A stretch of DNA of 64,000 nucleotides, from contig NZ_RRYH01000008.1 of assembly GCF_004010155.1 (NCBI RefSeq), positions 62,001 to 126,000 on the forward strand, read 5' to 3'. Of the stretch, positions 45,581 to 56,020 are shown piece by piece. Origin of the DNA: Solirhodobacter olei (lineage in GTDB: Bacteria; Pseudomonadota; Alphaproteobacteria; Rhodobacterales; Rhodobacteraceae). How positions within the stretch are numbered: the stretch's first letter is position 1; the number at the start of each line of letters is the position of its first letter. A model generated the notes under the pieces. The model did no database searches, had not been told where the DNA came from, and saw only the letters and a list, made by a program, of their open reading frames with translations. The position numbers and the translations under genes are program-made.

Positions 45581-46129
45581 TCAGCCCCGCGGGATTTTCC
45601 CGATCTCGCCTACCCTCCGGGCAAGCCAGGCCAGATCCGCGTCGGCGATGCCCAGCTCCTCGAGATGCCGCGCGGTGTTCACCAGATACTCCGCATTCGG
45701 CCCCTTCCCGCCGACCGCATGCGCGATCACCTCGGCCTGCGCCTCAAGGCTCATGCCGCCCGCATATTGCCCGTGCTCGGGGTCGATCACGAAGGTCACG
45801 GCGTCGACCACGCGCCCATCGCGAAAGGAGACCTCCTGCCGCGTCTCGAAATAGGCGGACGAGATCAGCTCCCGCTCCCTGAGCGCCGCCAGCGTCTCCA
45901 CCTCCGCGCCATCCTCCACCCGGAAGGCCACGCCGTCGCAATGCGCCCCCGCCCGCGCGTCGAGCGCAAGGACCAGGCCCGGCGCCTCGACCGTGCCGCG
46001 GTGATGGATCGAATGCATGCAGAACGACCGGTGCCAGCCCTCCAGCCGGGCGATCTGCCGCTCGGCCACCGGAAAGCCCGGATGCCAGATCAGCGATCCG
46101 TAGCCGAACACCCAAAGCGGTTCCGTCAT
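45581..46129 (-). CDS. Gamma-glutamylcyclotransferase, ChaC family
   Basis: Enzyme of 182 aa that cleaves glutathione to 5-oxoproline and Cys-Gly. WVFGYGSLIWHPGF at residues 6-19 is the substrate-binding loop; the catalytic Glu is expected near ERELISSAYFE, and the family segment AQYLxN appears as AEYLVNTARHLEELG. The start ATG 46129 (MTEPLWVFGYGS) fits the family; a longer frame begins upstream. Cytosolic. Divergent from the DUF2125 gene. Confidence 0.92.
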   Translation of the reverse strand: MTEPLWVFGYGSLIWHPGFPVAERQIARLEGWHRSFCMHSIHHRGTVEAPGLVLALDARAGAHCDGVAFRVEDGAEVETLAALRERELISSAYFETRQEVSFRDGRVVDAVTFVIDPEHGQYAGGMSLEAQAEVIAHAVGGKGPNAEYLVNTARHLEELGIADADLAWLARRVGEIGKIPRG

Positions 46130-46203
46130 GCCGCACCCCTTCCCGCTGGCTCTCGCACGGCGCCCCTTGTAGACAGCAGGGACGGGCAAGGGAAAGGGCA
46201 GAG

Positions 46204-47196
46204 ATGCGGATTCTGACCGTCGTCGTGATCCTCGCGGCCGCGCTCTGGGGCGGCTGGTGGTTCATCGGCTCGCGCGCCGAGACCCGCGCGGTCAAGGCCT
46301 TCTTCGCGGCCGAGACGGCCCAGGGCCGCACCGCGACTTATTCGAGCCTCGGGGTCGAGGGCTTCCCCAACCGCTTCGACCTGACGGTGAACGACGTGGC
46401 GCTCGGCGATCCTGCGGCGGGGGTGACCTGGCGCGCGCCCTTCGCGCAGGTTCTCGCGCTCTCCTACAACCCCTACCATTACATCGCGGCCCTCCCCCAC
46501 CGGCAGGAACTGCAGACCCCGGCGGGCACCTTCACCCTGACCTCGACGAAGATGGAGGCGAGCGTGAAATTCGCCGCCGGCCTCTCCTTCGCGCTGCGCG
46601 AATTCATCGCCGTGGTGCAGGACCCGGGCCTCGCCTCCTCCCTCGGCTGGTCCGTGAAGGCGCAGAGCCTGCGCCTCGCCGCCCGCCGCCTTCCCTCCCG
46701 CAAGACCGCGCAGGAGATCGGGCTGGAGGCCGACCAGATCACCCCCGACGCCGCCCTCAAGGCCCGGCTCGACCCGGCAGGCGCGCTCCCCGCCGCGGCC
46801 TCGCAGGCCTATCTGGATGCCGAGGCCGGCTTCGACGCGCCCATCAACCGTCACATCGGCCGCAAACCGCCGCACCTGACCGACCTCACCGTGAAGGACG
46901 CGCATCTGAGCTGGGGGCCGATGCGTCTCTCGCTTCACGGCAAGCTGACGGTGGACGCCTCTGGCAGGGCGAACGGCACGCTCGACATCAAGGCAAAGGA
47001 CTGGCGCACGCTGGTGCCGATGGCCGAAGGCCTCGGCCTGATCCAGCCCGCGCAGGCGCCAACCCTGACGAACATGCTCACGGAGCTCTCGAAGGGCTCC
47101 GCCAATCCCGATGAGGTAGAGATCCCGATCTCCCTCGCCCAGGGCTGGATGAGCATCGGCCCCCTGCCCCTCGGCCCGGCGCCGTTGCTGCGCTGA
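46204..47196 (+). CDS. DUF2125 domain protein, probably periplasmic and membrane-anchored
   Basis: Protein of 330 aa. The N-terminus MRILTVVVILAAALWGGWWF is an uncleaved anchor or signal. The DUF2125 pattern follows: SSLGVEGFPNRFDLTVND, WRAPFAQVLALSYNPYHYI and LTSTKMEASVKFA. The family is frequent in alphaproteobacteria, envelope-located and uncharacterised. Its 3' end is 6 bp from the convergent tyrC stop. No partner gene is evident. Confidence 0.88.
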   Translation: MRILTVVVILAAALWGGWWFIGSRAETRAVKAFFAAETAQGRTATYSSLGVEGFPNRFDLTVNDVALGDPAAGVTWRAPFAQVLALSYNPYHYIAALPHRQELQTPAGTFTLTSTKMEASVKFAAGLSFALREFIAVVQDPGLASSLGWSVKAQSLRLAARRLPSRKTAQEIGLEADQITPDAALKARLDPAGALPAAASQAYLDAEAGFDAPINRHIGRKPPHLTDLTVKDAHLSWGPMRLSLHGKLTVDASGRANGTLDIKAKDWRTLVPMAEGLGLIQPAQAPTLTNMLTELSKGSANPDEVEIPISLAQGWMSIGPLPLGPAPLLR

Positions 47197-47202
47197 GGCG
47201 GC

Positions 47203-48120
47203 TCAGCCGCCCTTGGAACGCCCGAAGTCCGGCGCCGCGGTGTCCTGCCCGGCCTCGATGATGCCGCGCCGGATCGCCCGCGTGCGGGTGAAATAGTCGA
47301 AAAGATGCTCTCCGTCCCCGGTGCGGATCGCGCGCTGAAGGGCAAAGAGCTCCTCTGTGAACCGGCCGAGAATCTCCAGCGTCGCCTCCCGGTTGGTCAG
47401 GAACACGTCGCGCCACATCGTCGGGTCGGAGGCCGCGATCCGGGTGAAATCCCGGAACCCCGCAGCGGAATACTTGATGACCTCGCTGTCCGTCACCCGG
47501 CGCAGGTCGTCGGCCACGCCCACCATCGTGTAGGCGATCAGGTGCGGCGCGTGTGAGGTCACGGCCAGCACCAGGTCGTGATGCGCCGCGTCCATCTCGT
47601 CGACATGCGCGCCCATCGCCTCGACCAGCGCGCGGAGCTTCGCGACGGCCTCCGCATCGGCCTCCGGCAGCGGCGTCAGCAGCCACCAGCGGTTGACGAA
47701 GAGCGTCGGAAAGCCCGAGCGCGGCCCGGAATGCTCGGTCCCCGCCAGCGGGTGGCCAGGGATGAAATGCACGCCCTCCGGCATCTCCGGCGCCACCGCC
47801 TCGATCACCGCCTGCTTGACGGAACCGACATCGGTGACGGTCGCGCCCGGCTTCAGATGCGGCGCGATCTCGCGCGCCACATCCGCCATCGCCCCCACCG
47901 GCACGGCGAGAACCACAAGGTCGGCGCCCTGCACGGCCTCGGCCGCGGTCTCGTGCACCGTGTCGCAAAGCCCCAGCTCCAGCGCCACCGCCCGCGTCTC
48001 GGCCGTGCGCGCATGGCCCGCGATCGTGCCCACCAGCCCCTTCTCGCGCATCGCCAGCGCCATCGACCCCGCGATCAGGCCCAGCCCGATCAGCGCCACC
48101 TTGTCGTAGCTCACGCTCAT
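47203..48120 (-). CDS. tyrC: Prephenate/arogenate (cyclohexadienyl) dehydrogenase
   Basis: Tyrosine biosynthesis enzyme, 305 aa. NAD(P)-binding [17 protein letters not shown] at about 10-26, [20 protein letters not shown], and the catalytic His-containing [15 protein letters not shown]. It oxidatively decarboxylates prephenate or arogenate. The start ATG at 48120 overlaps the hisC stop (ATGA). HisC-type aminotransferases can also act on aromatic keto acids, so hisC-tyrC can complete tyrosine synthesis together with a chorismate mutase such as the one at 5509. Confidence 0.93.
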   Translation of the reverse strand: MSVSYDKVALIGLGLIAGSMALAMREKGLVGTIAGHARTAETRAVALELGLCDTVHETAAEAVQGADLVVLAVPVGAMADVAREIAPHLKPGATVTDVGSVKQAVIEAVAPEMPEGVHFIPGHPLAGTEHSGPRSGFPTLFVNRWWLLTPLPEADAEAVAKLRALVEAMGAHVDEMDAAHHDLVLAVTSHAPHLIAYTMVGVADDLRRVTDSEVIKYSAAGFRDFTRIAASDPTMWRDVFLTNREATLEILGRFTEELFALQRAIRTGDGEHLFDYFTRTRAIRRGIIEAGQDTAAPDFGRSKGG

Positions 48121-49205
48121 CCCTGCCGTCCCTTGAACTCGGCCACGGCGCGGGCGACCCGGCGGCAGCTCTCCTCGTCCCCCACGGTGATGCGCAGGCA
48201 GTGCGGCAGCCCGTAGCTCGCCACCCGCCGCACGATCAGCCCCTGCGACTTCAGGAAGCCGTCGCAGGCCTCCGCCTCCGCCGCATCGCCAAGACGGGCG
48301 AGGACGAAATTGGTCATCGACGTGTCGGAGGGCACGCCCGCCTCGGCCAGCGCCTCCGCCAACCAGCGCCGCATCCGGGCGTTCTCGGCCCGGCAATGGT
48401 CGACGTAGGCCTGGTCGCGCACCGCCGCCTCGGCGACCTCCAGCTGCGTGCCCGAAAGGTTGAACGGCCCGCGGATCCGGTTCAGCACGTCGATGATCGC
48501 GCGCGGCCCGTAGCCCCAGCCGATCCGGAGCCCGCCGAGCCCGTAGATCTTCGAAAAGGTCCGCGTCATCACCACGTTCTCGCGGCGCGAGACGAGTCCG
48601 GCATGGCCGTCGAACCCGTCCACGAACTCGGCATAGGCCCCGTCGAGCACCAGGATCGCCTGAGCCGGCAGCCCGGCGGCCAGCCGCTCCACCTCCGCCT
48701 CGCCGATCATCGTGCCGGTCGGGTTGTTCGGGTTGGCGAGGAAGACGAGCTTCGTGCGCTCGGTGCAGGCCGCCAGAAGCGCATCGACATCCGTCACCCG
48801 CTCCCGCTCCGGCACGGCGACGGGCGTCGCGCCCACCGCACGGGCGGAGATGTCATACATCAGGAAGCCGTGCTCGGTCCTCAGCACCTCGTCGCCGGGG
48901 CCGGCATAGGCCTGGCAGAGGAAGGTGATGATCTCGTCCGATCCCACCCCGCAGATGATCCGCGCCGGATCGAGCCCGTGGACCTCGCCGATCGCGCCGC
49001 GCAGACCCGCGTGGTCGGTCGAGGGGTAGCGGTGCAGGGTCTCGGCGGCGCGTGCATAGGCGGCCTTGGCCTTGGCCGAGGGTCCGAACGGATTCTCGTT
49101 CGAGGACAGCTTCACCACGTCGTTGTGGCCCGCGATATGCGACTGCCCGCCCTCGTAGAGCGCGATGTCCATGATGCCGGGCTGCGGGCGGATGGCGTCT
49201 GCCAT
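48117..49205 (-). CDS. hisC: Histidinol-phosphate aminotransferase (HisC family)
   Basis: PLP-dependent class I/II aminotransferase, 362 aa. Motifs: [50 protein letters not shown], and the PLP lysine in [20 protein letters not shown]. It transfers amino groups to histidinol-phosphate and often to phenylpyruvate or prephenate. Coupled to tyrC by a 4-bp overlap, which favours a dual histidine/aromatic role. Cytosolic. Confidence 0.93.
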   Translation of the reverse strand: MADAIRPQPGIMDIALYEGGQSHIAGHNDVVKLSSNENPFGPSAKAKAAYARAAETLHRYPSTDHAGLRGAIGEVHGLDPARIICGVGSDEIITFLCQAYAGPGDEVLRTEHGFLMYDISARAVGATPVAVPERERVTDVDALLAACTERTKLVFLANPNNPTGTMIGEAEVERLAAGLPAQAILVLDGAYAEFVDGFDGHAGLVSRRENVVMTRTFSKIYGLGGLRIGWGYGPRAIIDVLNRIRGPFNLSGTQLEVAEAAVRDQAYVDHCRAENARMRRWLAEALAEAGVPSDTSMTNFVLARLGDAAEAEACDGFLKSQGLIVRRVASYGLPHCLRITVGDEESCRRVARAVAEFKGRQG

Positions 49206-49272
49206 GGTCTTCTCCGATGGATCGGGGCGGTTCTAGCGGCGGGCCGGGGTTAAGGGAAGCGGCATGTCGGGA

Positions 49273-49306
49273 AAACGGAAAAGGGCCGCACCGGATGGTG
49301 CGGCCC
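49273..49306 (-). terminator. Rho-independent terminator after rpsD
   Basis: Ten-bp perfect stem GGGCCGCACC / GGTGCGGCCC with a 4-base loop, followed on the minus strand by TTTTCCGTTTTCC. Confidence 0.9.
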
Positions 49307-49335
49307 TCCAAAGGCATGACCCATCCGTAGGGGGA

Positions 49336-49956
49336 TCAGTTCTTGGCGTAATATTCGACGACGAGGTTCGGTTCCATGTGCACCGGGTAGGGCACGTCGC
49401 CCAGCCCCGGGGTGCGCACGAAGGTCGCCGTCATCTTCGAATGGTCGGCCTCGATGTAGTCGGGCACGTCACGCTCGGCGAGGCCGACGGCCTCCAGCAC
49501 GATGGCGAGCTGCTTCGACTTGGCGCGCACCTCGATCACGTCGCCTTCCTTCACGCGGAACGAGGGGATGTTGGTGCGGCGGCCGTTCACGGTCACATGG
49601 CCGTGGTTCACGAACTGGCGGGCGGCGAACATGGTCGGCACGAACTTGGCGCGGTAGACGACCGCGTCCAGACGGCGCTCCAGCAGGCCGATGAGGTTCT
49701 CGCCGGTGTCGCCCTTGACCCGTTCGGCCTCGGCGAAGACGCGGCGGAACTGCTTCTCGGTCACGTCGCCGTAGTAGCCCTTCAGCTTCTGCTTGGCGCG
49801 CAGCTGCGTGCCGAAGTCCGAGAGCTTCTGCTTGCGGCGCTGGCCGTGCTGGCCCGGGCCGTATTCGCGCTTGTTGACCGGGGACTTCGGACGGCCCCAG
49901 ATGTTCTCGCCCATGCGGCGGTCGATCTTGTACTTGGCAGAGGTGCGTTTGGTCAC
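49336..49956 (-). CDS. rpsD: 30S ribosomal protein S4
   Basis: Primary 16S rRNA-binding protein, 206 aa. N-terminus [20 protein letters not shown], middle [20 protein letters not shown], and the S4 RNA-binding domain around [20 protein letters not shown]. Monocistronic, with its own promoter, a leader of about 145 bases and a strong terminator, as usual in alphaproteobacteria, where rpsD is not in the alpha operon. Confidence 0.98.
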   Translation of the reverse strand: MTKRTSAKYKIDRRMGENIWGRPKSPVNKREYGPGQHGQRRKQKLSDFGTQLRAKQKLKGYYGDVTEKQFRRVFAEAERVKGDTGENLIGLLERRLDAVVYRAKFVPTMFAARQFVNHGHVTVNGRRTNIPSFRVKEGDVIEVRAKSKQLAIVLEAVGLAERDVPDYIEADHSKMTATFVRTPGLGDVPYPVHMEPNLVVEYYAKN

Positions 49957-50106
49957 CGCTGTTCTCCTTCTCGAGGCCCCAATGGGGCGATATGAAGGGC
50001 GTTGTCCTCTTCCTCGGCCCGGATCGGGCTTCGGACGACAGGCATCCCCTCGCGGGGGCCCCCAACACCAAATGAATGCCCGGCCACGAGGGCCGGGACA
50101 GCGGGG

Positions 50107-50134
50107 CTTATACAGGCGCGGACGGGGGAGTCAA
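50107..50134 (-). promoter_or_regulatory. Promoter for rpsD
   Basis: Minus-strand TTGACT (50129-50134), 16 bp, TATAAG (50107-50112). The transcript would begin about 145 bases before rpsD and contain a GC-rich hairpin (CCGGCC / GGCCGG near 50080-50098). Confidence 0.65.
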
Positions 50135-50182
50135 CGGGCGGGAGCGTAAGGGGAAAGGAATAAAGGCCCCCAAGCTCCCCCG

Positions 50183-50292
50183 GCCCGAAACAGCGGTGCG
50201 CAGCACCGCCGGGCCAGCGCCCGTCCGCCCCCAAGGGCGGGCCCGGCCCCTCCTCACCACGAAGCCCGTAGGGTGCGCATTCATTGCGCACC
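50183..50292 (+). repeat. Intergenic repeat R1 with hairpin and palindrome
   Basis: In the 416-bp gap between rpsD and groEL. GGCCCGAAACAGCG start, hairpin GCGGTGC-GCA-GCACCGC (50193-50209), CGGGCCAGCGCCCGTCCG, hairpin around CCGCCC-ccaa-GGGCGG, then the 21-bp palindrome with arms GGTGCGCA / TGCGCACC (50272-50292). The rest of the gap holds the rpsD promoter and leader and the groEL terminator. Confidence 0.85.
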
Positions 50293-50312
50293 GTCCACCG
50301 CCCCCCCCCGCA

Positions 50313-50342
50313 CAAACGAAAAGGGGCGGCAGATGCCGCCCC
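50313..50342 (-). terminator. Rho-independent terminator after groEL
   Basis: Eight-bp perfect stem GGGGCGGC / GCCGCCCC with loop ATCT (minus strand), followed by TTTTCGTTTG. Confidence 0.88.
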
Positions 50343-50372
50343 TTCCCGATCTCTCTGGCCAGATGGCCGGGA

Positions 50373-52058
<1,686 letters not shown>

Positions 52059-52070
52059 TCAGCGGCGGTC

Positions 52071-52358
52071 TCAGGCGATGATGCCGAGAATGTCGCTTTC
52101 CTTCATGATCAGCAGTTCGGCCCCGTCGATGGTGACCTCGGTGCCCGACCACTTGCCGAACAGGATGCGGTCACCTGCCTTGACGGCCGGGGCGATCAGT
52201 TCGCCCGAATCCTTGCGCGCGCCTTCGCCGACGGAGATGACTTCGCCTTCGGCCGGCTTTTCCTTGGCGGAATCGGGGATGATCAGCCCGCCCTTGGTCT
52301 TTTCCTCGCCTTCCACGCGGCGGACGAGCACGCGATCGTGCAGCGGTTTGAATGCCAT
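52071..52358 (-). CDS. groES: Co-chaperonin GroES
   Basis: 10-kDa lid protein of the GroEL chamber, 95 aa. [20 protein letters not shown] at the start, the mobile loop [18 protein letters not shown], and the roof/core [12 protein letters not shown] and [14 protein letters not shown]. The start ATG 52358 fits the family; a longer frame runs through the CIRCE element. First gene of the groESL operon. Confidence 0.98.
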   Translation of the reverse strand: MAFKPLHDRVLVRRVEGEEKTKGGLIIPDSAKEKPAEGEVISVGEGARKDSGELIAPAVKAGDRILFGKWSGTEVTIDGAELLIMKESDILGIIA

Positions 52359-52390
52359 GGTGAACTCCCTAGGGTCCAAGTTTATCCGTA

Positions 52391-52417
52391 TTAGCACTCA
52401 CTCCTCGCGAGTGCTAA
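52391..52417 (-). promoter_or_regulatory. CIRCE element (HrcA operator)
   Basis: Perfect inverted repeat TTAGCACTC-N9-GAGTGCTAA, 33 bp upstream of groES and right at the expected transcription start. It is the known binding site of the heat-shock repressor HrcA. The hrcA gene is not in this window. Confidence 0.97.
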
Positions 52418-52424
52418 CGCAGCG

Positions 52425-52453
52425 GATGTAGAGACCGTCCCGGAGCATGTCAA
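52425..52453 (-). promoter_or_regulatory. groESL promoter
   Basis: Minus-strand TTGACA (52448-52453), 17 bp, TACATC (52425-52430). The start of transcription falls in the CIRCE element, so HrcA would block it. Confidence 0.75.
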
Positions 52454-52693
52454 CTCCCGCCCGGGTAATTTCCGGGCTGCTCGCGGAAGCCGGCGCACCA
52501 GCCCCCGGCGCCCCCGGGCGAAGGGGCGACGGCAGGGGGTGTTTCATCCCTGCCGGGGATTCGCAACCAGACCCCGCGCCCGCGCCCTGTCCCTGCCACC
52601 CGCCGCCCGCCCCGCCTGCGCCACAGGAGGGCCTTGGCATCGCCCCGGCGTGCTGGCACCCTCCGCCGACCCGCCCCGACCGGAGCACCGCCA
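52454..52693. other. Non-coding gap before the GumN-like gene
   Basis: About 240 bp between the groESL promoter and the GumN-like start. Very GC-rich with C/G runs; no repeat copy, convincing promoter or small gene was seen. Confidence 0.5.
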
Positions 52694-53674
52694 GTGCCGC
52701 GCCTTCTCGTCCTGCTGTTCCTGCTCCTCGCCGCCCCCGCCGGCGCGATCGAGGCGGCCTGCCAGGGCCACGACCTCCTCGCCCATGCCAGCGCCGCCGA
52801 AAAGGCCGCGCTCGTGGGGGACGTGCCCTATCCCGACGGCAACTTCTGGCAGGCCCGCAAGGGGGCGACCACGATCACGCTCGCCGGGACCTACCACCTC
52901 AACGATCCCCGCTTCGACGCCATCGTGCCGAAGCTCGTGCCCTATCTCGATGCCGCCTCCGCACTCCTCGTCGAGGCCGGCCCCGACCAGATGCAGGCGA
53001 TGAAGGATCATCTGGCCGCCCATCCCGAGATGCTGGTCAACACCAGCGGGCCGACGCTGCCCGAGGCGCTCTCTCCCGCCGAGTGGTCGCGGCTGTCGGC
53101 CGAGCTGAAGGCCCGCGGCGTCCCGCCCTTCTTCGCCGCCAAGATGCAGCCCTGGTACGTGGCGGTGCTGATCGGCCTGCCCGCCTGCCACGGGGTGAAG
53201 ACGGCAGAGATGGGGCTCGACCGCCGGCTGATGGCGAAGGCCGAGGCGGCGCATGTCCCGATCCTGTCGCTGGAACCCTGGCAGACCACGCTCGACGCCT
53301 TCGACCGGCTCGGCGAAGCGGGCCAGCTTGCCATGCTGCGCCAGGCGCTGGCGCCGGGAACAAACCAGGACGACCTCAACACCACGATGCTCGACGCCTA
53401 TTTCCGGGGCGACCGCCAGCTGATGTGGTCGTGGAGCCGCAAGCTTGCCCTCGCCGCCCCGGGCGCAAGCGAGACGGCCAATGCCGCCGATTTCGCCCGG
53501 CTTCAGCGGCTCCTTCTCACCGACCGCAACCGCGCCTGGATGAAGCCGCTTCTCGCCGCGGCGAAGGGCAGAACCGTCTTCGTCGCCGTCGGCGCGGCGC
53601 ATCTGGGGGACCGCGACGGGCTCCTGAACCTGCTGCACGAGCGGGGCTTCACCCTGACCCGGCTGCCGTTCTGA
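52694..53674 (+). CDS. TraB/GumN (YbaP) family protein
   Basis: Probably exported protein of 326 aa. The start is GTG 52694 with GGAG upstream, giving a signal peptide (PRLLVLLFLLLAAPAGA). A TTG further up at 52634 sits only 3 bases after AGGAGG and would bury the signal. Family landmarks: LAGTYHLNDPRFDAIVPKL (GxxH motif), LLVEAGPDQMQAM, GLPACHGVKTAEMGLDRRLM and the C-terminal FVAVGAAHLGDRDGLLNLL. Members are thought to be metal-dependent TIKI-like peptidases; function here is unproven. Confidence 0.88.
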   Translation: MPRLLVLLFLLLAAPAGAIEAACQGHDLLAHASAAEKAALVGDVPYPDGNFWQARKGATTITLAGTYHLNDPRFDAIVPKLVPYLDAASALLVEAGPDQMQAMKDHLAAHPEMLVNTSGPTLPEALSPAEWSRLSAELKARGVPPFFAAKMQPWYVAVLIGLPACHGVKTAEMGLDRRLMAKAEAAHVPILSLEPWQTTLDAFDRLGEAGQLAMLRQALAPGTNQDDLNTTMLDAYFRGDRQLMWSWSRKLALAAPGASETANAADFARLQRLLLTDRNRAWMKPLLAAAKGRTVFVAVGAAHLGDRDGLLNLLHERGFTLTRLPF

Positions 53675-53730
53675 GGCGGCGTTCAGAGGCGGCCTTCCGA
53701 GACGAAGGGCCCGCGCGGGGGCGCCGCCCC

Positions 53731-53766
53731 CGCACCCCCGGAGTATATGCACCTGGAAAAGTCAGG
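53731..53766 (+). repeat. Intergenic repeat R2
   Basis: Reads CCCCCGGAGTATATGCACC then TGGAAAAGTCAGG, about 60 bp after the GumN-like stop. Confidence 0.6.
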
Positions 53767-53802
53767 GGCGCAAAGGCGGCGGCGGATGCGCGCGCGGCGC
53801 CC

Positions 53803-53831
53803 GTGACATCCCATGCTGCACCGCCTATAAG
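53803..53831 (+). promoter_or_regulatory. Promoter for ppaC
   Basis: GTGACA (53803-53808), 17 bp, TATAAG (53826-53831), 36 bp before the ppaC ATG. Confidence 0.6.
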
Positions 53832-53867
53832 GCGCGCGAAAAACAGCCATCCGCACGGAAGCACGCC

Positions 53868-54785
53868 ATGATCAAGGTCTTCGGCCACAAGTCCCCCGAC
53901 ACCGACGCCACCTGCTCGCCCATCGTCTGGGCCTGGTACCTGACCGAGGTGAAGGGCACCCCCGCCCGCCCCGTCCTGCTCGGCGAGCCGAACACCGAGG
54001 CCGCCTTCGTGCTGAAGCGCTGCGGCATCGAGAAGCCCGAGATCATCGCCGACGTGGCGGCGGGCGAGGCCTGCGTCGTCGTCGACACCAACAACCCGGC
54101 CGAACTGCCGCCCTCGATCAACGAGGCGAACGTGCTGCAGATCATCGACCACCACATGCTGGCCGGCGGGCTGAAGACCAAGGGCCCGATCGACATCACC
54201 ATCCGCCCGCTCGCCTGCACCGCCACCGTGATGTTCGACCTGATGGGCGCGGATGCCGCTAAGATGCCGGAAAGCATCAAGCGCGCGATGCTCTCCTGCA
54301 TCCTCTCCGACACGCTGGAATTCCGCTCCCCCACCACCACCGCGCATGACCGCGCCGTGGCCGAGGGGCTGGCGCGCGATCTCGGCGTCTCGATCCCGGC
54401 CTATGCCGAGGAGCTCTTCGCCGCCAAGTCCGACGTCTCCGCCTTCTCCGACGCGGCGCTCCTCCGGATGGACTCGAAGGAATACGAGGTCGCGGGCAAG
54501 CAGCTCCGCGTCTCGGTGCTGGAGACGACCGCCCCGAAGGTGCTTCTGGACCGCAAGGAAAGCCTGATGGCCTCCATGCCCGCGGTGGCGGCCGAAGACG
54601 GCGCCGACCAGGTCCTGCTCTTCATCATCGACATCCTGAAGGAAGAGGCGACGCTGCTGGTCCCGAACGCGCTGGTGAAGGACATCGCCGAGGCGAGCTT
54701 CGCCTGCACGGTGACCGGCGACACCGTGGTCCTGCCGGGCATCATGAGCCGCAAGAAACAGATCATTCCCGCGCTGAAGCTCTGA
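53868..54785 (+). CDS. ppaC: Manganese-dependent inorganic pyrophosphatase (family II)
   Basis: DHH-family enzyme of 305 aa hydrolysing pyrophosphate. Metal-site motifs: VFGHKSPDTDATCSPIVWAW at the N-terminus, VVDTNNPAELP, QIIDHHML (DHH) and the C-terminal DHHA2 signature PGIMSRKKQIIPAL. Family II enzymes need Mn or Co and are less common in proteobacteria than family I. Followed after 2 bp by a HAD-type gene, so a two-gene operon. Confidence 0.96.
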   Translation: MIKVFGHKSPDTDATCSPIVWAWYLTEVKGTPARPVLLGEPNTEAAFVLKRCGIEKPEIIADVAAGEACVVVDTNNPAELPPSINEANVLQIIDHHMLAGGLKTKGPIDITIRPLACTATVMFDLMGADAAKMPESIKRAMLSCILSDTLEFRSPTTTAHDRAVAEGLARDLGVSIPAYAEELFAAKSDVSAFSDAALLRMDSKEYEVAGKQLRVSVLETTAPKVLLDRKESLMASMPAVAAEDGADQVLLFIIDILKEEATLLVPNALVKDIAEASFACTVTGDTVVLPGIMSRKKQIIPALKL

Positions 54786-54787
54786 CC

Positions 54788-55672
54788 ATGACCCGCATCA
54801 TCGGAAAGCTCGCCGAAATCTCGGAGGGCTACAGCGCGCTCGTCTGCGACCTCTGGGGGTGCCTGCACAACGGCCACGAACCCTTCCCCGAGGCCGTGGC
54901 TGCGCTGCAGTCCTTCCGTGCCACCGGCGGCCGCGTCGCGCTCGTCACCAACGCGCCCCGCCCGGCGGCCAGCGTGATCCGTCAGCTCGACCGAATGGGC
55001 GTGCCGCATGACGCCTATGACGTCGTCGTCTCCTCCGGCGACGCCGCGCAGGAGGCGCTGGTCGCCGGCCTCGTCGGCCGCCGCGTCTACCATATCGGCG
55101 CGCCTAAGGACGAACCCTTCTTCACCGAGATGACCGAGGGCGCCGAGCGCCTCTCCTCGATCACCCGCGTGCCGATGGACGAGGCCGAGGGCGTCGTCTG
55201 CACCGGCCTCGTCGACGACCAGACCGAGACGCCGGAGGCCTACCGCGCCGTGCTCCTAGACGCGAAGACCCGCGGGCTGCCGATGCTCTGCGCCAACCCC
55301 GACATCGTCGTTGACTTCGGCGACCGGCGGGCCTGGTGCGCCGGGGCGCTGGCGCGCGATTACGAGGATCTCGGCGGCCGCGCGCTCTATTTCGGCAAGC
55401 CCCACGCCCCGATCTACCTGCTGGCGCGGCGCCGGCTGGGCGAGATCCTCGGGCGCGAGCTGAAGGACGACGCGATCCTCGGCATCGGCGACGGCATCGA
55501 CACCGACATCCGCGGCGGCATCGCCGAGGGGATCGACACGCTCTTCGTCACCGGCGGAATCAACGCCTCCGACTTCGGCCCCGACCCGCGCGCGCCCGAT
55601 GCCCTGAAGCTCGAACACTGGCTGGCCGAACGCAGCCTCAGCCCGACGGCAGCCATCCCGAAGCTGGCGTAG
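54788..55672 (+). CDS. HAD-superfamily hydrolase, TIGR01459-like
   Basis: Subclass IIA HAD phosphatase of 294 aa. Motif I is VCDLWGCLHNG, with Trp where most HAD phosphatases have the second Asp, as is typical for this subfamily. Motif II is in VALVTNAPRP and the late motif is ILGIGDGIDTDIRGGIAEGI. The caps and CANPDIVVDFGDRRAWCAG are conserved. The substrate is unknown. Coupled to ppaC, suggesting removal of phosphate from a metabolite linked to pyrophosphate turnover; this is inference. Confidence 0.88.
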   Translation: MTRIIGKLAEISEGYSALVCDLWGCLHNGHEPFPEAVAALQSFRATGGRVALVTNAPRPAASVIRQLDRMGVPHDAYDVVVSSGDAAQEALVAGLVGRRVYHIGAPKDEPFFTEMTEGAERLSSITRVPMDEAEGVVCTGLVDDQTETPEAYRAVLLDAKTRGLPMLCANPDIVVDFGDRRAWCAGALARDYEDLGGRALYFGKPHAPIYLLARRRLGEILGRELKDDAILGIGDGIDTDIRGGIAEGIDTLFVTGGINASDFGPDPRAPDALKLEHWLAERSLSPTAAIPKLA

Positions 55673-55683
55673 GCCGGGACGCT

Positions 55684-55711
55684 CCCCCTTCTTCTTGGCC
55701 CAAATACTCCC
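55684..55711 (-). repeat. Intergenic repeat R2
   Basis: Minus strand: GGGAGTATTTGGGCC then AAGAAGAAGGGGG, right after the HAD gene and immediately before an R1 copy. Confidence 0.65.
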
Positions 55712-55714
55712 TTT

Positions 55715-55880
55715 CGGCCCGAAACAGCGTCGCGCAGCTACGCCGGGCCAGCGCCCGTCCGCCCCGAAGGGCGGGCGCTTCGGGTGAGTCTGCCGCCCCG
55801 GCAAAAAGAAGGGGTTATTTTCGCCATAAACGGACAGACACTCCTCGCCGCGAGCGCCCACCCGCGGACAGGCACTGCCC
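55715..55880 (+). repeat. Intergenic repeat R1, composite copy
   Basis: GGCCCGAAACAGCG start, hairpin GCGTCGC-GCA-GCTACGC (55727-55743, one mismatch), CGGGCCAGCGCCCGTCCG, hairpin around GCCC-cgaa-GGGC, the block CCATAAACGGACAGAC, and CCACCCGCGGA at the end. Occupies half of the 348-bp gap before the MaoC gene. Confidence 0.82.
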
Positions 55881-55897
55881 CTCCGCCCCGCCTCTCG

Positions 55898-55955
55898 TGA
55901 ATCGCAGAGCATCATTATTATAATTTTGTGCTGCTATATATAATTAAATTACCCT
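55898..55955 (+). promoter_or_regulatory. AT-rich patch upstream of MaoC gene
   Basis: About 45 bp of almost pure A/T, with two TATAAT matches (55919-55924 and 55939-55944), in otherwise very GC-rich DNA. A weak -35 (TTATTA, 55915-55920) stands 18 bp before the second. Probably the promoter region of the MaoC-ribF unit. Confidence 0.4.
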
Positions 55956-56020
55956 CCCATCTTGCGCGCGCCCCTCCGTCCGCTTATGCTGCACCGCAAC
56001 ATCCCGGAGGGACGCACCCG

